From assembly GCF_000174755.1 (NCBI RefSeq), contig NZ_ACLQ01000034.1, positions 1 to 64,000 of the forward strand: a stretch of DNA of 64,000 nt, written 5' to 3'. This document shows, in pieces, positions 50,894 through 59,971 of this stretch. Within the stretch, counting starts at the first letter, position 1. The number at the start of each line of letters is the position of its first letter. Origin of the DNA: Capnocytophaga gingivalis ATCC 33624 (GTDB lineage: Bacteria > Bacteroidota > Bacteroidia > Flavobacteriales > Flavobacteriaceae). A model generated the notes under the pieces. It did not search any database. It was not told the origin of the DNA and was given only the letters and a program-made list of their open reading frames with translations. A program made the position numbers and the translations under genes.

Positions 50894-53068
50894 ATGAAAA
50901 AAACTTTAGAGGACTTAGAGTTTCCTGCCCTTTTATCCTTAGTAGCTGCTCACACCCACACTCCCAAAGGGAAGGAAAGGGTGCTGGCGCTAAAACCTTT
51001 GACACATAGGGAAACCATCACCTCTCTCCTATTCCAGACTAATGAGTACTTGACCTCTTTGGAGACACAGAACTATATTCCTTCCCATACTTTTGATGAG
51101 GTAGATCACGAAATACGTTTTCTGGGGATAGAAAATAGTCTCTTGGAACCACATTCGTTTGCTAAAATACGTACATTGAGCCAAACAGTCAATGCACATC
51201 TGTTGTTTTTTAAGAAATTCCATGACTATTATCCTACTATTGCCGTACTTTCTCAGGATATTCCCTATACAGAAGAGATTGTCAGGGCTATAGACAGTGT
51301 CTTGGACAAGTTCGGTGAGATCAAGTCAGAAGCCTCAGAGAAACTCTCCCAAGTACGAACTGAGATAGGTACCCTTAAAGGAAAAATCAATCAGAGTTTC
51401 TCTCGAGCCCTTTCTGAGTACAATGCTTTAGACTATTTGGATGACATTCGTGAGACAGTTGTCGAAAATAGGCGTGTGCTGGCGGTTAAGGCTACCTATA
51501 AGCGCAAGGTAAGAGGTACAGTACTGGGCAGCTCTAAGACAGGAAGTATCATCTATATAGAGCCATTGGTGACTGAGCAATATTCCCGAGAACTCTCTCA
51601 CCTACTCCATGAGGAAAGAGAGGAGATCAGGCGTATCTTGCTGAGACTCACCAATACCTTACGTCCCTTTGCAGCGCTACTCTCCCAAGAACAGGACTAC
51701 TTAGTAGCCATAGATGTGATTGCCGCCAAGGCCTACTTTGCCAAAGAAACCCATGCACTCCTGCCAGAGCTGACCCAAGAGCGGGTATTGGAGCTTCGGG
51801 ATGCCTACCATCCATTGCTCTATCTGAGCAATACTAAAAAAGGCAAACAAACCTTCCCACAGACCATTCGCTTGGACGATGAGCAACGGATTATTGTTAT
51901 CTCAGGACCTAATGCAGGAGGGAAAAGTATTACCCTTAAGACCATTGGTCTGCTGCAACTGATGTTCCAAACGGGACTACTTCTTCCGGTACATCGCCTG
52001 AGTAAAGTGCCTATTTTCTCTCAGATTCTTACTGATATAGGCGATAACCAATCTATTGAAAATCACTTGAGTACCTATAGCTATCGCCTCAAGAACATGA
52101 ACTATTTTCTAAGAAAATGCAATGAGACAACTCTTTTTCTCATTGATGAGTTTGGAACAGGAAGTGATCCAGAGCTTGGGGGTGCCTTAGCGGAAATTTT
52201 TTTAGAAGAGTTCTATCATCGTAAGGCTTTTGGAGTGATTACCACTCACTATGCTAATCTAAAAATATTGGCCAATGAGCTCCCTTATGCGACCAATGCT
52301 AATATGCTCTTCAATGATAAGACCTTGGAGCCTATCTACAAGCTCATTGTGGGAGAAGCTGGTAGCTCTTTTACCTTTGAGGTTGCACAGAAAAATGGTA
52401 TTCCTTACAGCCTGATTAATCGTGCCAAGAAACGTATAGAAAAAGGCAAGGTACGCTTCGATGCTACCATAGCTAAGCTCCAGAAAGAACGTTCTCAGAT
52501 GGAAAAAACTACTTCATCACTCAAGGAGGAAGAGGAGAAAACCAGAGAAGAAGCCAAGAGACTGGAGACACTTAACAATAAGATACAAAGTAAACTTACT
52601 TCCTATCAGGAACTCTATGACCAAAATCAGAAGTTTATCTATCTCGGTAACAAGATCAATGAAATAGCTGAGCGCTATTTCGAGGACAAGAAGCGTCGCC
52701 CACTCATTTCAGAATTTCTCAAAATTGTAGAGACGGAAAATAGTAAGAGAAAAGCCAAGAGCAAAAAAGAAAAGCAGGCCGAAGAAGCCCAAAAGAAAAT
52801 TGCCCAAGAGCAGCTACACAAGGAGATAGAGGCTGTACGCCAACAGAAAAAAATAGAAAAGAAAGCGCGCGAACATTCTGAAATACAGGAAAAACTCACT
52901 CTGATACAATCACTAAAAGTGGGAGATCGGGTACGCATAAAAGATAGTAAATCAGTAGGGGTTATTGATAAAATAGAAAAAGATAAGGCGCTGATTAATT
53001 ATGGTGTTTTTACTACACTCACTGCATTAGCACAATTGGAATTGGTAGAAAAAGTAAAGAAAAAATAA
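50894..53068 (+). CDS. MutS2-family ATPase without Smr domain
   Basis: Protein of 724 residues. The MutS ATPase core is complete: Walker A GPNAGGKS at 338-345, LTDIGDNQSIENHLSTYS, and Walker B LIDEFGTGSDPE. The N-terminal half is helical, as in MutS2. Long coiled coils fill residues 530-660. The C-terminus ends in a small SH3/KOW-like segment (VGDRVRIKDSKSVGVIDKIEKD) without the Smr nuclease domain of B. subtilis MutS2. The short form is normal in Bacteroidota as far as I remember. MutS2 acts on recombination intermediates or rescues collided ribosomes. TACTTTTG at 50799-50806 is its likely promoter. Confidence 0.9.
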   Translation: MKKTLEDLEFPALLSLVAAHTHTPKGKERVLALKPLTHRETITSLLFQTNEYLTSLETQNYIPSHTFDEVDHEIRFLGIENSLLEPHSFAKIRTLSQTVNAHLLFFKKFHDYYPTIAVLSQDIPYTEEIVRAIDSVLDKFGEIKSEASEKLSQVRTEIGTLKGKINQSFSRALSEYNALDYLDDIRETVVENRRVLAVKATYKRKVRGTVLGSSKTGSIIYIEPLVTEQYSRELSHLLHEEREEIRRILLRLTNTLRPFAALLSQEQDYLVAIDVIAAKAYFAKETHALLPELTQERVLELRDAYHPLLYLSNTKKGKQTFPQTIRLDDEQRIIVISGPNAGGKSITLKTIGLLQLMFQTGLLLPVHRLSKVPIFSQILTDIGDNQSIENHLSTYSYRLKNMNYFLRKCNETTLFLIDEFGTGSDPELGGALAEIFLEEFYHRKAFGVITTHYANLKILANELPYATNANMLFNDKTLEPIYKLIVGEAGSSFTFEVAQKNGIPYSLINRAKKRIEKGKVRFDATIAKLQKERSQMEKTTSSLKEEEEKTREEAKRLETLNNKIQSKLTSYQELYDQNQKFIYLGNKINEIAERYFEDKKRRPLISEFLKIVETENSKRKAKSKKEKQAEEAQKKIAQEQLHKEIEAVRQQKKIEKKAREHSEIQEKLTLIQSLKVGDRVRIKDSKSVGVIDKIEKDKALINYGVFTTLTALAQLELVEKVKKK

Positions 53069-53073
53069 TTAGT

Positions 53074-53694
53074 ATGAATCGGTATATCATTACTATAATG
53101 GCATTGTTACTTTGGGGATGTCAGAAAAAGCAAATGCAACTTCCACAGGTAGAGGATACTAAAATTATCTCTGTGGAGGATTATTCTCAAGTATACCTCC
53201 CTTATGACCCTGAGACAGGTCAGGGAAAGCTCAATGCCAATGGTCTTATCAGTTCCACCAATTGGATTTTTCATATTGATAAAAGAAACAAATTGAGTGG
53301 GGTAGCCCAGCATTTTAATAGGCTACAAGAGAAGCGGACAAATCCTCGTAACCCTCATAGCAACCCCGATGCTCATCTTTATATTTCTTTGGCGGATATA
53401 CCCCATAAGCGCTTAGGTTTTATGGATGTAACAAACCTCATCCTTCTCTCCTACGACCCTTTAAAGATGTCCGAATATGGGAATACACCTATATATGTAT
53501 ATCCTGATGGTTTTCGCCTTAAGGAAGACAAAGGAGAAAAAACACCTTGGAATAAGTTTGGAATGTATAAAAATGTATTTTATGTTTGGATCTTTAGCGG
53601 TTCTATGACTTTTCAGCAATTTGTAGATATTTATTATACAAGGTTACATCAGCAGGATGATGGGATTATCTCAAGAATAATGATTAACGACTAA
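53074..53694 (+). CDS. Lipoprotein of unknown function
   Basis: Protein of 206 residues with a lipoprotein signal (MNRYIITIMALLLWGC). Mature features include a conserved-looking YLPYDPETGQGKLNANGLIS, HFNRLQEKRTNPRNPHSNPDAHLYI and YPDGFRLKEDKGEKTPWNKFG. I do not recognise a family. It begins five bases after mutS2, so the two are cotranscribed, but an envelope lipoprotein has no clear link with MutS2. The C-terminus (RIMIND) overlaps the start of an intergenic repeat. Confidence 0.6.
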   Translation: MNRYIITIMALLLWGCQKKQMQLPQVEDTKIISVEDYSQVYLPYDPETGQGKLNANGLISSTNWIFHIDKRNKLSGVAQHFNRLQEKRTNPRNPHSNPDAHLYISLADIPHKRLGFMDVTNLILLSYDPLKMSEYGNTPIYVYPDGFRLKEDKGEKTPWNKFGMYKNVFYVWIFSGSMTFQQFVDIYYTRLHQQDDGIISRIMIND

Positions 53695-53779
53695 TATTTA
53701 ATGTTCAATCCCTATATGATAGTACTTTTCTATTAGCCATTAATCATTGACCATTGTTCATTAACCATTAACCATTATA
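53695..53779. repeat. TTAACCATTAATCATTA-type repeat before cdaA
   Basis: The gap is filled with CCATTAATCATTGACC, ATTGTTCATTAACC and ATTAACCATTATAAA. It ends immediately before the GTG start of cdaA, and no promoter box is apparent in it. Confidence 0.6.
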
Positions 53780-53782
53780 AAA

Positions 53783-54568
53783 GTGTTTGACTTTCTAAAT
53801 TTCAAATTTGTAGATTTCTTAGACATCGTTCTGGTAGGACTGATGTTATACTACATATATCGCCTGCTCAAGGGAACGGTGGCCATTAGTATCTTTTCGG
53901 GTATCGTGATCATCTTTCTCTTTTGGAAGCTCACAGTAATTGTCAAGATGGAGCTGGTTAGCAGTATCTTAGGTCAGTTTATCAATGTGGGATTCTTTGC
54001 TCTTATTGTCGTTTTCCAGCAGGAGATTCGAAAGTTCCTTTTGGTGTTGGGTTCTACCAATGTACTTAATAGCAAAAACCTACTAAGGAAGCTATCCTTA
54101 AAGAAAACCTCGGAGGATACCGCCATTGTCCAGATGTGTGAGACCCTTGTCTCGGCTTGTCGTAAGATGGGAGCCGAGCGTACTGGAGCCCTTATTATTT
54201 TGGAGCGCAACCAGTCTTTGGAGTTTGTTCGTGCCACGGGCGACAAGATGAATATTGAACTGAACCAACCTATTTTAGAGAGTATTTTCTATAAAAACAG
54301 CCCTTTGCACGATGGGGCTATAGTTGTTCAGGACGGTTTTATTGTCGCTACTCGTGTGATTCTCCCCGTGGTAGGACAAAGTGTGATCCCTAAGGAATAT
54401 GGACTAAGACACCGTGCAGCAGTTTCCATTACCGAGAAAACCGATGCTTTGGCCTTAGTAGTTTCCGAGGAGACAGGAAAAGTATCCTATATCAACAATA
54501 GTGAGTTTGTCCCTTATAATACTGATAGTGAACTAGTGGCACTCTTAGCAGAAGAACTATCCAAATGA
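53783..54568 (+). CDS. cdaA: Diadenylate cyclase (CdaA type)
   Basis: Makes cyclic di-AMP from two ATP molecules at the membrane. The start is GTG at 53783. Three N-terminal TM segments (about residues 14-80) precede the DAC domain, which shows DGA at residues 177-179 (SPLHDGAIVV) and RHRAA at 209-213. The length of 261 residues fits CdaA. Cyclic di-AMP controls potassium and osmotic balance in other bacteria. The stop overlaps the DUF2851 start by four bases (ATGA), so the two are coupled. As I recall, Bacteroidota keep cdaA next to DUF2851. Confidence 0.93.
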   Translation: MFDFLNFKFVDFLDIVLVGLMLYYIYRLLKGTVAISIFSGIVIIFLFWKLTVIVKMELVSSILGQFINVGFFALIVVFQQEIRKFLLVLGSTNVLNSKNLLRKLSLKKTSEDTAIVQMCETLVSACRKMGAERTGALIILERNQSLEFVRATGDKMNIELNQPILESIFYKNSPLHDGAIVVQDGFIVATRVILPVVGQSVIPKEYGLRHRAAVSITEKTDALALVVSEETGKVSYINNSEFVPYNTDSELVALLAEELSK

Positions 54569-55842
54569 TACGTGAAGATTTCATACAATACCTCTGGGGA
54601 GCGCACCTTATTCCTACAGCTCCCTTAGAGCTCTCCACTGGAGAAGTCTTGGATATCCTTTCCTATGGGGAGGTCAATCCCTACGGAGGACCGGATTTCT
54701 TCAATGCACGCCTGCGTATCGGATCCCTTCAGTGGGCTGGCAATGTAGAGGTACACACCGCTTCGTCCTTATGGTATGCCCATCATCATGAGCAGGATCC
54801 TGCTTATGGCAATGTAATTCTCCATGTAGTCTGGGAACATGATGTAGAAGTATTTGATTTTCAACAAAATATTATTCCTACTTTAGAGCTCAAATCATTG
54901 ATTTCTAATGATTTGGTAGAGAAATACACTCAGTTACAGCAAGCTAAGTCTACTTTTATACCTTGTGAGAGAGAAATTTCTTCTCTTTCTGAAGGGCTCA
55001 TTACCAATTGGTTGGATAGGCTTTATACAGAGCGGCTTGAGGAGAAGACGCAGACTATTGTAGCACTTTTGCAAGAAAGTCAGCAGGATTGGGAAGCCGT
55101 TTTTTTCTTGAAGATACTGGGTAGCTTTGGTGGCAATATCAATGGAGAAGCTTTTGAGCAGGCCGCCAAGCAGCTTTCTTTTTCGGTTATCCGTAAGCAG
55201 ATGCAGGATCTTTCTCAGCTCGAAGCCTTGCTTATGGGACAGTTGAGCCTTTTGGAAGCAACCGATTTGAGCTGTCCTTACTATCGTTCCCTACAGCAGG
55301 AATATCAGTATTTAGCCCATAAGTACGCTCTTGTGAAACCCTGTTTTAGAGTACAGTTTTCCAAACTACGTCCGCCCAACTTTCCCACTATTCGCTTGGC
55401 ACAGATAGCCGCACTATACCACCAAGAGCAGTCACTTTTTGACCGATGTATGACCTTAGCCTCCTATGACCAAGCTTTGGAATTTTTTGGGAAAGTGATC
55501 CCGTCGCCATATTGGAAAAATCATTTTTCTTTTGGCAAGGAGAGCAAGGAGAGCCACAAGTACCTCTCCCCTATGCTGATAGCCAACCTTTGGATCAACA
55601 CCATTGTTCCTATGCAGTATGCTTATGCTCGTTCTCGAGGCAAGGATACCTTGGCCGAGTGCAAAGCGAAGCTACGTGCTACCCCAGCCGAACACAACAG
55701 TATATTGGAGCGTTGGGAAGGACTTCTTCTACCTAATACCAATGCCATGGAGAGTCAAGCTATTCTCCAATTGTATAAAAAATATTGTAACAAACATGCT
55801 TGTATGGCTTGCCAAGTAGGGCAAGTCCTCCTAAAAAAGTAA
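54565..55842 (+). CDS. DUF2851-family protein
   Basis: Protein of 425 residues, no TM or signal. MIREDFIQYLWGAHLI and EVNPYGGPDFFNARLRIGSLQWAGNVEVHTASSLWYAHHHEQDPAYGNVILHVVW match the DUF2851 family, whose members occur mostly in Bacteroidota. YARSRGKDTLAECKAKLRATPAEHNSI and the C-terminal Cys cluster CNKHACMACQVG (possible metal site) are further features. Function unknown. It lies between cdaA and a PspC-like gene in an operon. Confidence 0.85.
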   Translation: MIREDFIQYLWGAHLIPTAPLELSTGEVLDILSYGEVNPYGGPDFFNARLRIGSLQWAGNVEVHTASSLWYAHHHEQDPAYGNVILHVVWEHDVEVFDFQQNIIPTLELKSLISNDLVEKYTQLQQAKSTFIPCEREISSLSEGLITNWLDRLYTERLEEKTQTIVALLQESQQDWEAVFFLKILGSFGGNINGEAFEQAAKQLSFSVIRKQMQDLSQLEALLMGQLSLLEATDLSCPYYRSLQQEYQYLAHKYALVKPCFRVQFSKLRPPNFPTIRLAQIAALYHQEQSLFDRCMTLASYDQALEFFGKVIPSPYWKNHFSFGKESKESHKYLSPMLIANLWINTIVPMQYAYARSRGKDTLAECKAKLRATPAEHNSILERWEGLLLPNTNAMESQAILQLYKKYCNKHACMACQVGQVLLKK

Positions 55843-55845
55843 CCT

Positions 55846-56073
55846 ATGAACATGACCTTTACTAAAATACGTATTTTCTTTGAGCGCAATGGTTTCAATG
55901 TTTCCACTCGCTTGGCCGAACGTCTGGGCTTAAGAGTCAAGTATGTCCGCTTGTTTTTTATCTATATAAGTTTTATCTTTGGCGCGGGCTTTGGCCTATA
56001 TTTTGCTTTTGCCTTTGCCCTAAAGATCAAAGACCTTATTCGCAGAAAGCGTAGCTCTGTGTTTGACCTTTAA
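55846..56073 (+). CDS. PspC-domain small membrane protein
   Basis: Protein of 75 residues. The N-terminal RIFFERNGFNVSTRLAERLGLRVKYVRLFFIYISFI is a compact PspC domain: a positively charged amphipathic start, then a TM segment (about residues 34-57). PspC proteins sense or stabilise envelope stress. Start ATG 55846 follows DUF2851 by three bases. Here a single domain is retained without PspA or PspB. An effect on membrane c-di-AMP signalling is possible but speculative. Confidence 0.8.
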   Translation: MNMTFTKIRIFFERNGFNVSTRLAERLGLRVKYVRLFFIYISFIFGAGFGLYFAFAFALKIKDLIRRKRSSVFDL

Positions 56074-56110
56074 TAGTGAAGAGTGAAAAATGAAGAGTGA
56101 AGAATCTAAT
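56074..56110. repeat. GAGTGAAAAATGAA repeat tract
   Basis: AGTGAAGAGTGAAAAATGAA and GAGTGAAGAATC repeat the unit found before menD (1966-2033). No hairpin arm is seen here. Confidence 0.6.
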
Positions 56111-56123
56111 ACCTGTTACTTAA

Positions 56124-57125
56124 ATGAAGCGTTACACTGAAAAATATATTCCTATTTGGAAAGAACCCCTATGGGTAACTTGCCCTGAATGTCAGGCAGT
56201 AGCACATATTACCTATACCCAAGAAGGAGCCGTTGTACAATGCTCATGCTGCTCTTTTCATTCTTCTCAAGAAGATTTGCAATATTTTGAAGCAATTACT
56301 GTCCTTAATTGCCCCAATTGTGGTACCCCTATTAGGCACTCACAGAAAGGACTTAAAGAAAAAAGTGAACTTATCAAGGTCTCATGTCCTCATTGCCATG
56401 AAGTGTATGAGGTAAAGCCACGTTATGAAACCTATTATGAATCTTTCCCAACCCAAGATAGTGGGCTTCAGTGCGATGATGTCTTTGGCTTGCCCTACTA
56501 CTTCCAAGAAAATGTACGGGGACACCTCTTTTGGGCTAAGAATATCAGCCACCTACTGCTAATGGAGGACTATATAGCCTCTGACCTACGTGAGCGAGAA
56601 GGTATGACTATGGTAGCTAAACTACCTACTTTTATCAAACTCAGAAAGAACAGAGCACTACTACTCAAAATCTTACGCAGATGGAAAGAACAGCTACAAC
56701 TCCCACAGAGGGATACCCCTTTAAAACCTTCAATCATGCTCTTCTTTCAAGAGAAAGAAATCAGTATTACTTCCTATTTTGAAGAGCTTGATTTTTATGG
56801 GAATTATCGCCATATTACCATCCATACATTTCTCAAAAAAGAAACTCGCCAGTGGACACAATTTGTCAGAAACAATCGTCTTTTAAGAGCTCTCTCCAAG
56901 GAAGAGCGTGCAGATATTCCCTTGGAGAATCCCGAATGTTTCTTAGTAGAATATAGTAATGCCGATTTTGGCAAAGAGGTACTTACCCATTTCCTCCAGC
57001 GTTATCTACAAACAAACCCATCTCATTCCCTCTATATAGATATGGGGGATACTCTTTATAGTGATCAAGAACTTTATGATCATTTGCTTAAAAATCCTAA
57101 TTGGGATTGGAATGAGGATAGGTAA
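56124..57125 (+). CDS. Zinc-ribbon protein of unknown function
   Basis: Protein of 333 residues. Three CxxC pairs appear in the first 100 residues: VTCPECQAVAH with QCSCCSFH, LNCPNCGTPI, and VSCPHCHEVYE, which look like two or three zinc ribbons. The remaining 230 residues have no recognised domain; they contain RKNRALLLKILRRWKEQLQL and end LLKNPNWDWNEDR. No signal or TM segment. It may bind nucleic acid or act in a transcription-associated role. It follows the PspC-like gene by 50 bases and a repeat tract, so membership in that operon is unclear. Confidence 0.65.
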   Translation: MKRYTEKYIPIWKEPLWVTCPECQAVAHITYTQEGAVVQCSCCSFHSSQEDLQYFEAITVLNCPNCGTPIRHSQKGLKEKSELIKVSCPHCHEVYEVKPRYETYYESFPTQDSGLQCDDVFGLPYYFQENVRGHLFWAKNISHLLLMEDYIASDLREREGMTMVAKLPTFIKLRKNRALLLKILRRWKEQLQLPQRDTPLKPSIMLFFQEKEISITSYFEELDFYGNYRHITIHTFLKKETRQWTQFVRNNRLLRALSKEERADIPLENPECFLVEYSNADFGKEVLTHFLQRYLQTNPSHSLYIDMGDTLYSDQELYDHLLKNPNWDWNEDR

Positions 57126-57524
57126 TAATCTGCTTACTTTCAAAAAATTGTCATTAATCTCTTGACATTTGTTATTAAAAAGTTGTATCTTTGCCCTCAA
57201 AATATGTTATTCTAAAAAAAGAAAAAACCAAAGAAAATTTTAAGGTGGAGGGCATTGTGAAAGTATCACCTGAACTTATTTCATTGAAAAAGATGGATTT
57301 TGGGAATAGTGATTAAAATATTTAAAAATCTATTCTTTGGAGGAAAAGATTTTTTAAGTCTATTATAGCCCATCAGAAATAATTTGCGAAAAATTAGTAT
57401 GAGCAGCTGTAGGGGCAAAGTCGCATAAGCAAGCATGTGAGGCAATTCGTCCTTGAAAGTGATTTCACTCGTTTTGTAAAGAAAAAAGCAACCAATCAAT
57501 AAAAAATTATACCAAGATAAATAT
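57126..57524 (+). promoter_or_regulatory. Long leader region of thrA
   Basis: The promoter is at 57162-57193, so about 320 nt of leader precede thrA. Short frames occur (VKVSPELISLKKMDFGNSD from a GTG at about 57258; MSSCRGKVA from about 57398) but none is Thr- or Ile-rich, so classical attenuation is not shown. An AGTGA/TCACT hairpin at about 57459-57470 is weak. I recognise no riboswitch. The length is unusual for the window and suggests post-initiation control. Confidence 0.4.
57162..57193 (+). promoter_or_regulatory. Promoter of thrA-thrB
   Basis: TTG at 57162-57164 and TATCTTTG at 57186-57193 with a 21-base spacer. Confidence 0.72.
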
Positions 57525-59960
57525 ATGTTACTAATTAAGTTTGGAGGCTCCTCGGTGGGGTCAGTAGAGAATTTGCAACGTGTGGTGCAGATTGTAAAAA
57601 AGCAGATAGAGCCTTTTATCATGGTGGTCTCTGCCTTTTCTGGGGTAACCAATACCTTGCAATCCTTAGGAGAGAATGCTTTGAAGAACACGCATCAGCC
57701 TATCCTTGAGGCACTTAAAGAAAGGCATTTCACGATGGCTAAATCCCTCTTACCTATCCATAGACAAACCAATGCATTAGTACATATTGGTAAGACGACA
57801 CTTGCTCTTGAGAATCTGTGTAATAGTATCAGTACGTTGGGGGAACTCTCCGAGCGTACTCAGGCACGTATCATGGCTCAGGGGGAGCTGCTTTCTTCCT
57901 TTATCATTGGTGAATACCTCAACCAAGAAGGGGTAAATGTCAGCTACTTGCCTTCTGAGGACTATATTGTAGCTCAGGGAGACCCGCTGAATGCCGTAGT
58001 GGATTTCTCTCAGACACAGTTGCGTATACAACAGATTGATACAGCAGCTTCTTATATTGCTCCTGGTTATATTGCAGCTAACCCTGCGGGGGAATTGGTC
58101 GTATTGGGTAGAGGCGGATCGGACTATACCGCTTCTATCTATGCTTATTGCTTAGGAGCTAAACAGGTGGAGCTCTGGAGTGATGTCAATGGTATGCAGA
58201 ATGCCAACCCTAAGTTGGTCAAGAATACCAAGGTGATCTCTCAAATGAGCTACGAAGAGGCTTTCGAGATGGCTTATTTTGGAGCTAAGGTAATCTACCC
58301 TCCTGCCATTCGTCCGGCTATGGAAAAGAAAATTCCAGTACTACTACTCAATACCTTAGCACCTGAGGAAAAAGGTACCCGCATTCATGTGGCTACCCAA
58401 GGGCATACAGATAAGGTGTTGGGAGTTTCTACCCTAAGTGATATCAGTATGATCACCATTTCGGGAATAGGTCTGGCAGGCACTAAGGGTAGTGCTCGGC
58501 GTGTTTTCCAAGCGCTGGAGCAGGCCGATGTCAATGTAATTCTTATCACTCAAAGTTGTTCCGAGCAGAGTATCTGTTTTGGGATCAAAACCAGTGATGC
58601 CCAGAATGCTAAAGAGGCCTTGGAACGTGAATTTGCTCAAGAGATAGGATCACTTATTAATCCTATAGAGCGCACGGACAATCATGTGATCTTAGCCCTT
58701 ATTGGGGACAATATGAATCACCAAACGGGTCTTAGCGGTAAGGTGTTCAGTGCCTTAGGAGCCAATGGGGTCAATATCCAAGCCATCGCACAGGGAGCAT
58801 CTGAACGCAATATCTCAGTGGTGATTGATGCCCATGACGAGCATAAGGCGGTCAATGTGGTACATGAGCGCCTCTTCCAAGAAGTTATCAAGCGGGTGCA
58901 CCTCTTTATCATTGGTGCAGGTAATGTAGGGGGGCAGTTTATTGATATTGTCTACAAACAACAAGAATATTTCCGCCAACAGTACAAGGTAGATCTCAAG
59001 GTGGTGATGGTGGCCAATTCTCGCCAATATGTATTTGCTGATGAAGGTTTATCCCAAGAGGCACTTTCTCTACTTTCTACAGCAGAGGCGACTCCTTATG
59101 CTTCAGCAGAAGCTTTGGCCGAACTAATTATCGCTACCAACAGGCGCAATAGTATCGTGGTGGACAATACCGCTTCAGCTCAGGTGGCAGCGATCTACCC
59201 GCAGCTGATACGCAAGTCCATATCGGTGGTTACCTGTAACAAGATTGCTGGTAGTGCCCCTTTGGAACAATACACTGCTCTGATGGAATTGGTTAAGAAT
59301 CAAAACTGTGATTTCCAATATGAAACCTCGGTAGGAGCAGCACTCCCTATTATCAAGACCCTGCAGAACCTGCGTCTCAGTGGGGATACTATCCACCGTA
59401 TTGATGCAGTAGTCTCTGGAAGTCTGAATTTTATCTTCAACCACTACAATGCCACTACACCTTTTGTGGAGATTGTCAAGCAGGCGCAAAAAGAAGGATA
59501 TACCGAACCTGATCCACGTATAGACCTCAGTGGCTTGGATGTGATCCGAAAGATCCTAATTCTCTCCCGAGAGGCGGGTTATCGCAAAGAGATGAGCGAA
59601 GTGGTTTTTGAAAGTTTCCTCCCTGAGAAATCCTTGGAGACTCCATCGGTGGAGGCCTTTTATAAAGTATTGGAAGAAAATGAAGCCTTTTTCCAAGACC
59701 TATATCACCGAGCACAACACAAAGGTGCCAAACTCAATGTAGTTGCTCAACTCTTAGAGGGAGATATCAAGGTTTCTCTACAAGAAATCCCTGCTTCTTC
59801 TCCGTTCTACCAGCTGGATGGCAAGGACAATATTGTGGCCTTCTATACCGATATGTATCCTACCGAACCCCTTGTAATCAAAGGAGCAGGAGCAGGAGCC
59901 AAGGTAACTGCCAGTGGTGTTCTCTCCGATGTCATGTATGTTGCTAACAAACAGAAATAA
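57525..59960 (+). CDS. thrA: Bifunctional aspartokinase/homoserine dehydrogenase
   Basis: Fusion enzyme of 811 residues. Residues 1-290 form the aspartokinase (LLIKFGGSSVGS at the start; GRGGSDYTASIYAYCLGA). Residues 300-455 hold two ACT domains for feedback control (SMITISGIGLAG and ILALIGDNMNHQTGLSG). From about residue 463 the homoserine dehydrogenase follows (LFIIGAGNVGGQF, then NKIAGSAPLEQY, and VSGSLNFIFNHY with the catalytic Lys region at EGYTEPDPRIDLSG). It makes homoserine from aspartate via aspartyl phosphate and the semialdehyde (with Asd). It leads the thrA-thrB operon after a long leader. Confidence 0.97.
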   Translation: MLLIKFGGSSVGSVENLQRVVQIVKKQIEPFIMVVSAFSGVTNTLQSLGENALKNTHQPILEALKERHFTMAKSLLPIHRQTNALVHIGKTTLALENLCNSISTLGELSERTQARIMAQGELLSSFIIGEYLNQEGVNVSYLPSEDYIVAQGDPLNAVVDFSQTQLRIQQIDTAASYIAPGYIAANPAGELVVLGRGGSDYTASIYAYCLGAKQVELWSDVNGMQNANPKLVKNTKVISQMSYEEAFEMAYFGAKVIYPPAIRPAMEKKIPVLLLNTLAPEEKGTRIHVATQGHTDKVLGVSTLSDISMITISGIGLAGTKGSARRVFQALEQADVNVILITQSCSEQSICFGIKTSDAQNAKEALEREFAQEIGSLINPIERTDNHVILALIGDNMNHQTGLSGKVFSALGANGVNIQAIAQGASERNISVVIDAHDEHKAVNVVHERLFQEVIKRVHLFIIGAGNVGGQFIDIVYKQQEYFRQQYKVDLKVVMVANSRQYVFADEGLSQEALSLLSTAEATPYASAEALAELIIATNRRNSIVVDNTASAQVAAIYPQLIRKSISVVTCNKIAGSAPLEQYTALMELVKNQNCDFQYETSVGAALPIIKTLQNLRLSGDTIHRIDAVVSGSLNFIFNHYNATTPFVEIVKQAQKEGYTEPDPRIDLSGLDVIRKILILSREAGYRKEMSEVVFESFLPEKSLETPSVEAFYKVLEENEAFFQDLYHRAQHKGAKLNVVAQLLEGDIKVSLQEIPASSPFYQLDGKDNIVAFYTDMYPTEPLVIKGAGAGAKVTASGVLSDVMYVANKQK

Positions 59961-59971
59961 TACAAAAAACT

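Noticed and set aside
57398-57427. Thr-type leader peptide upstream of thrA (MSSCRGKVA)
   Set aside because: It contains no threonine or isoleucine and is not followed by a clear terminator/antiterminator pair.
57281-57691. Minus-strand gene of 136 residues in the thrA leader
   Set aside because: It runs into the thrA coding region in antisense, its residues look random, and it has no promoter box. It is a shadow frame.
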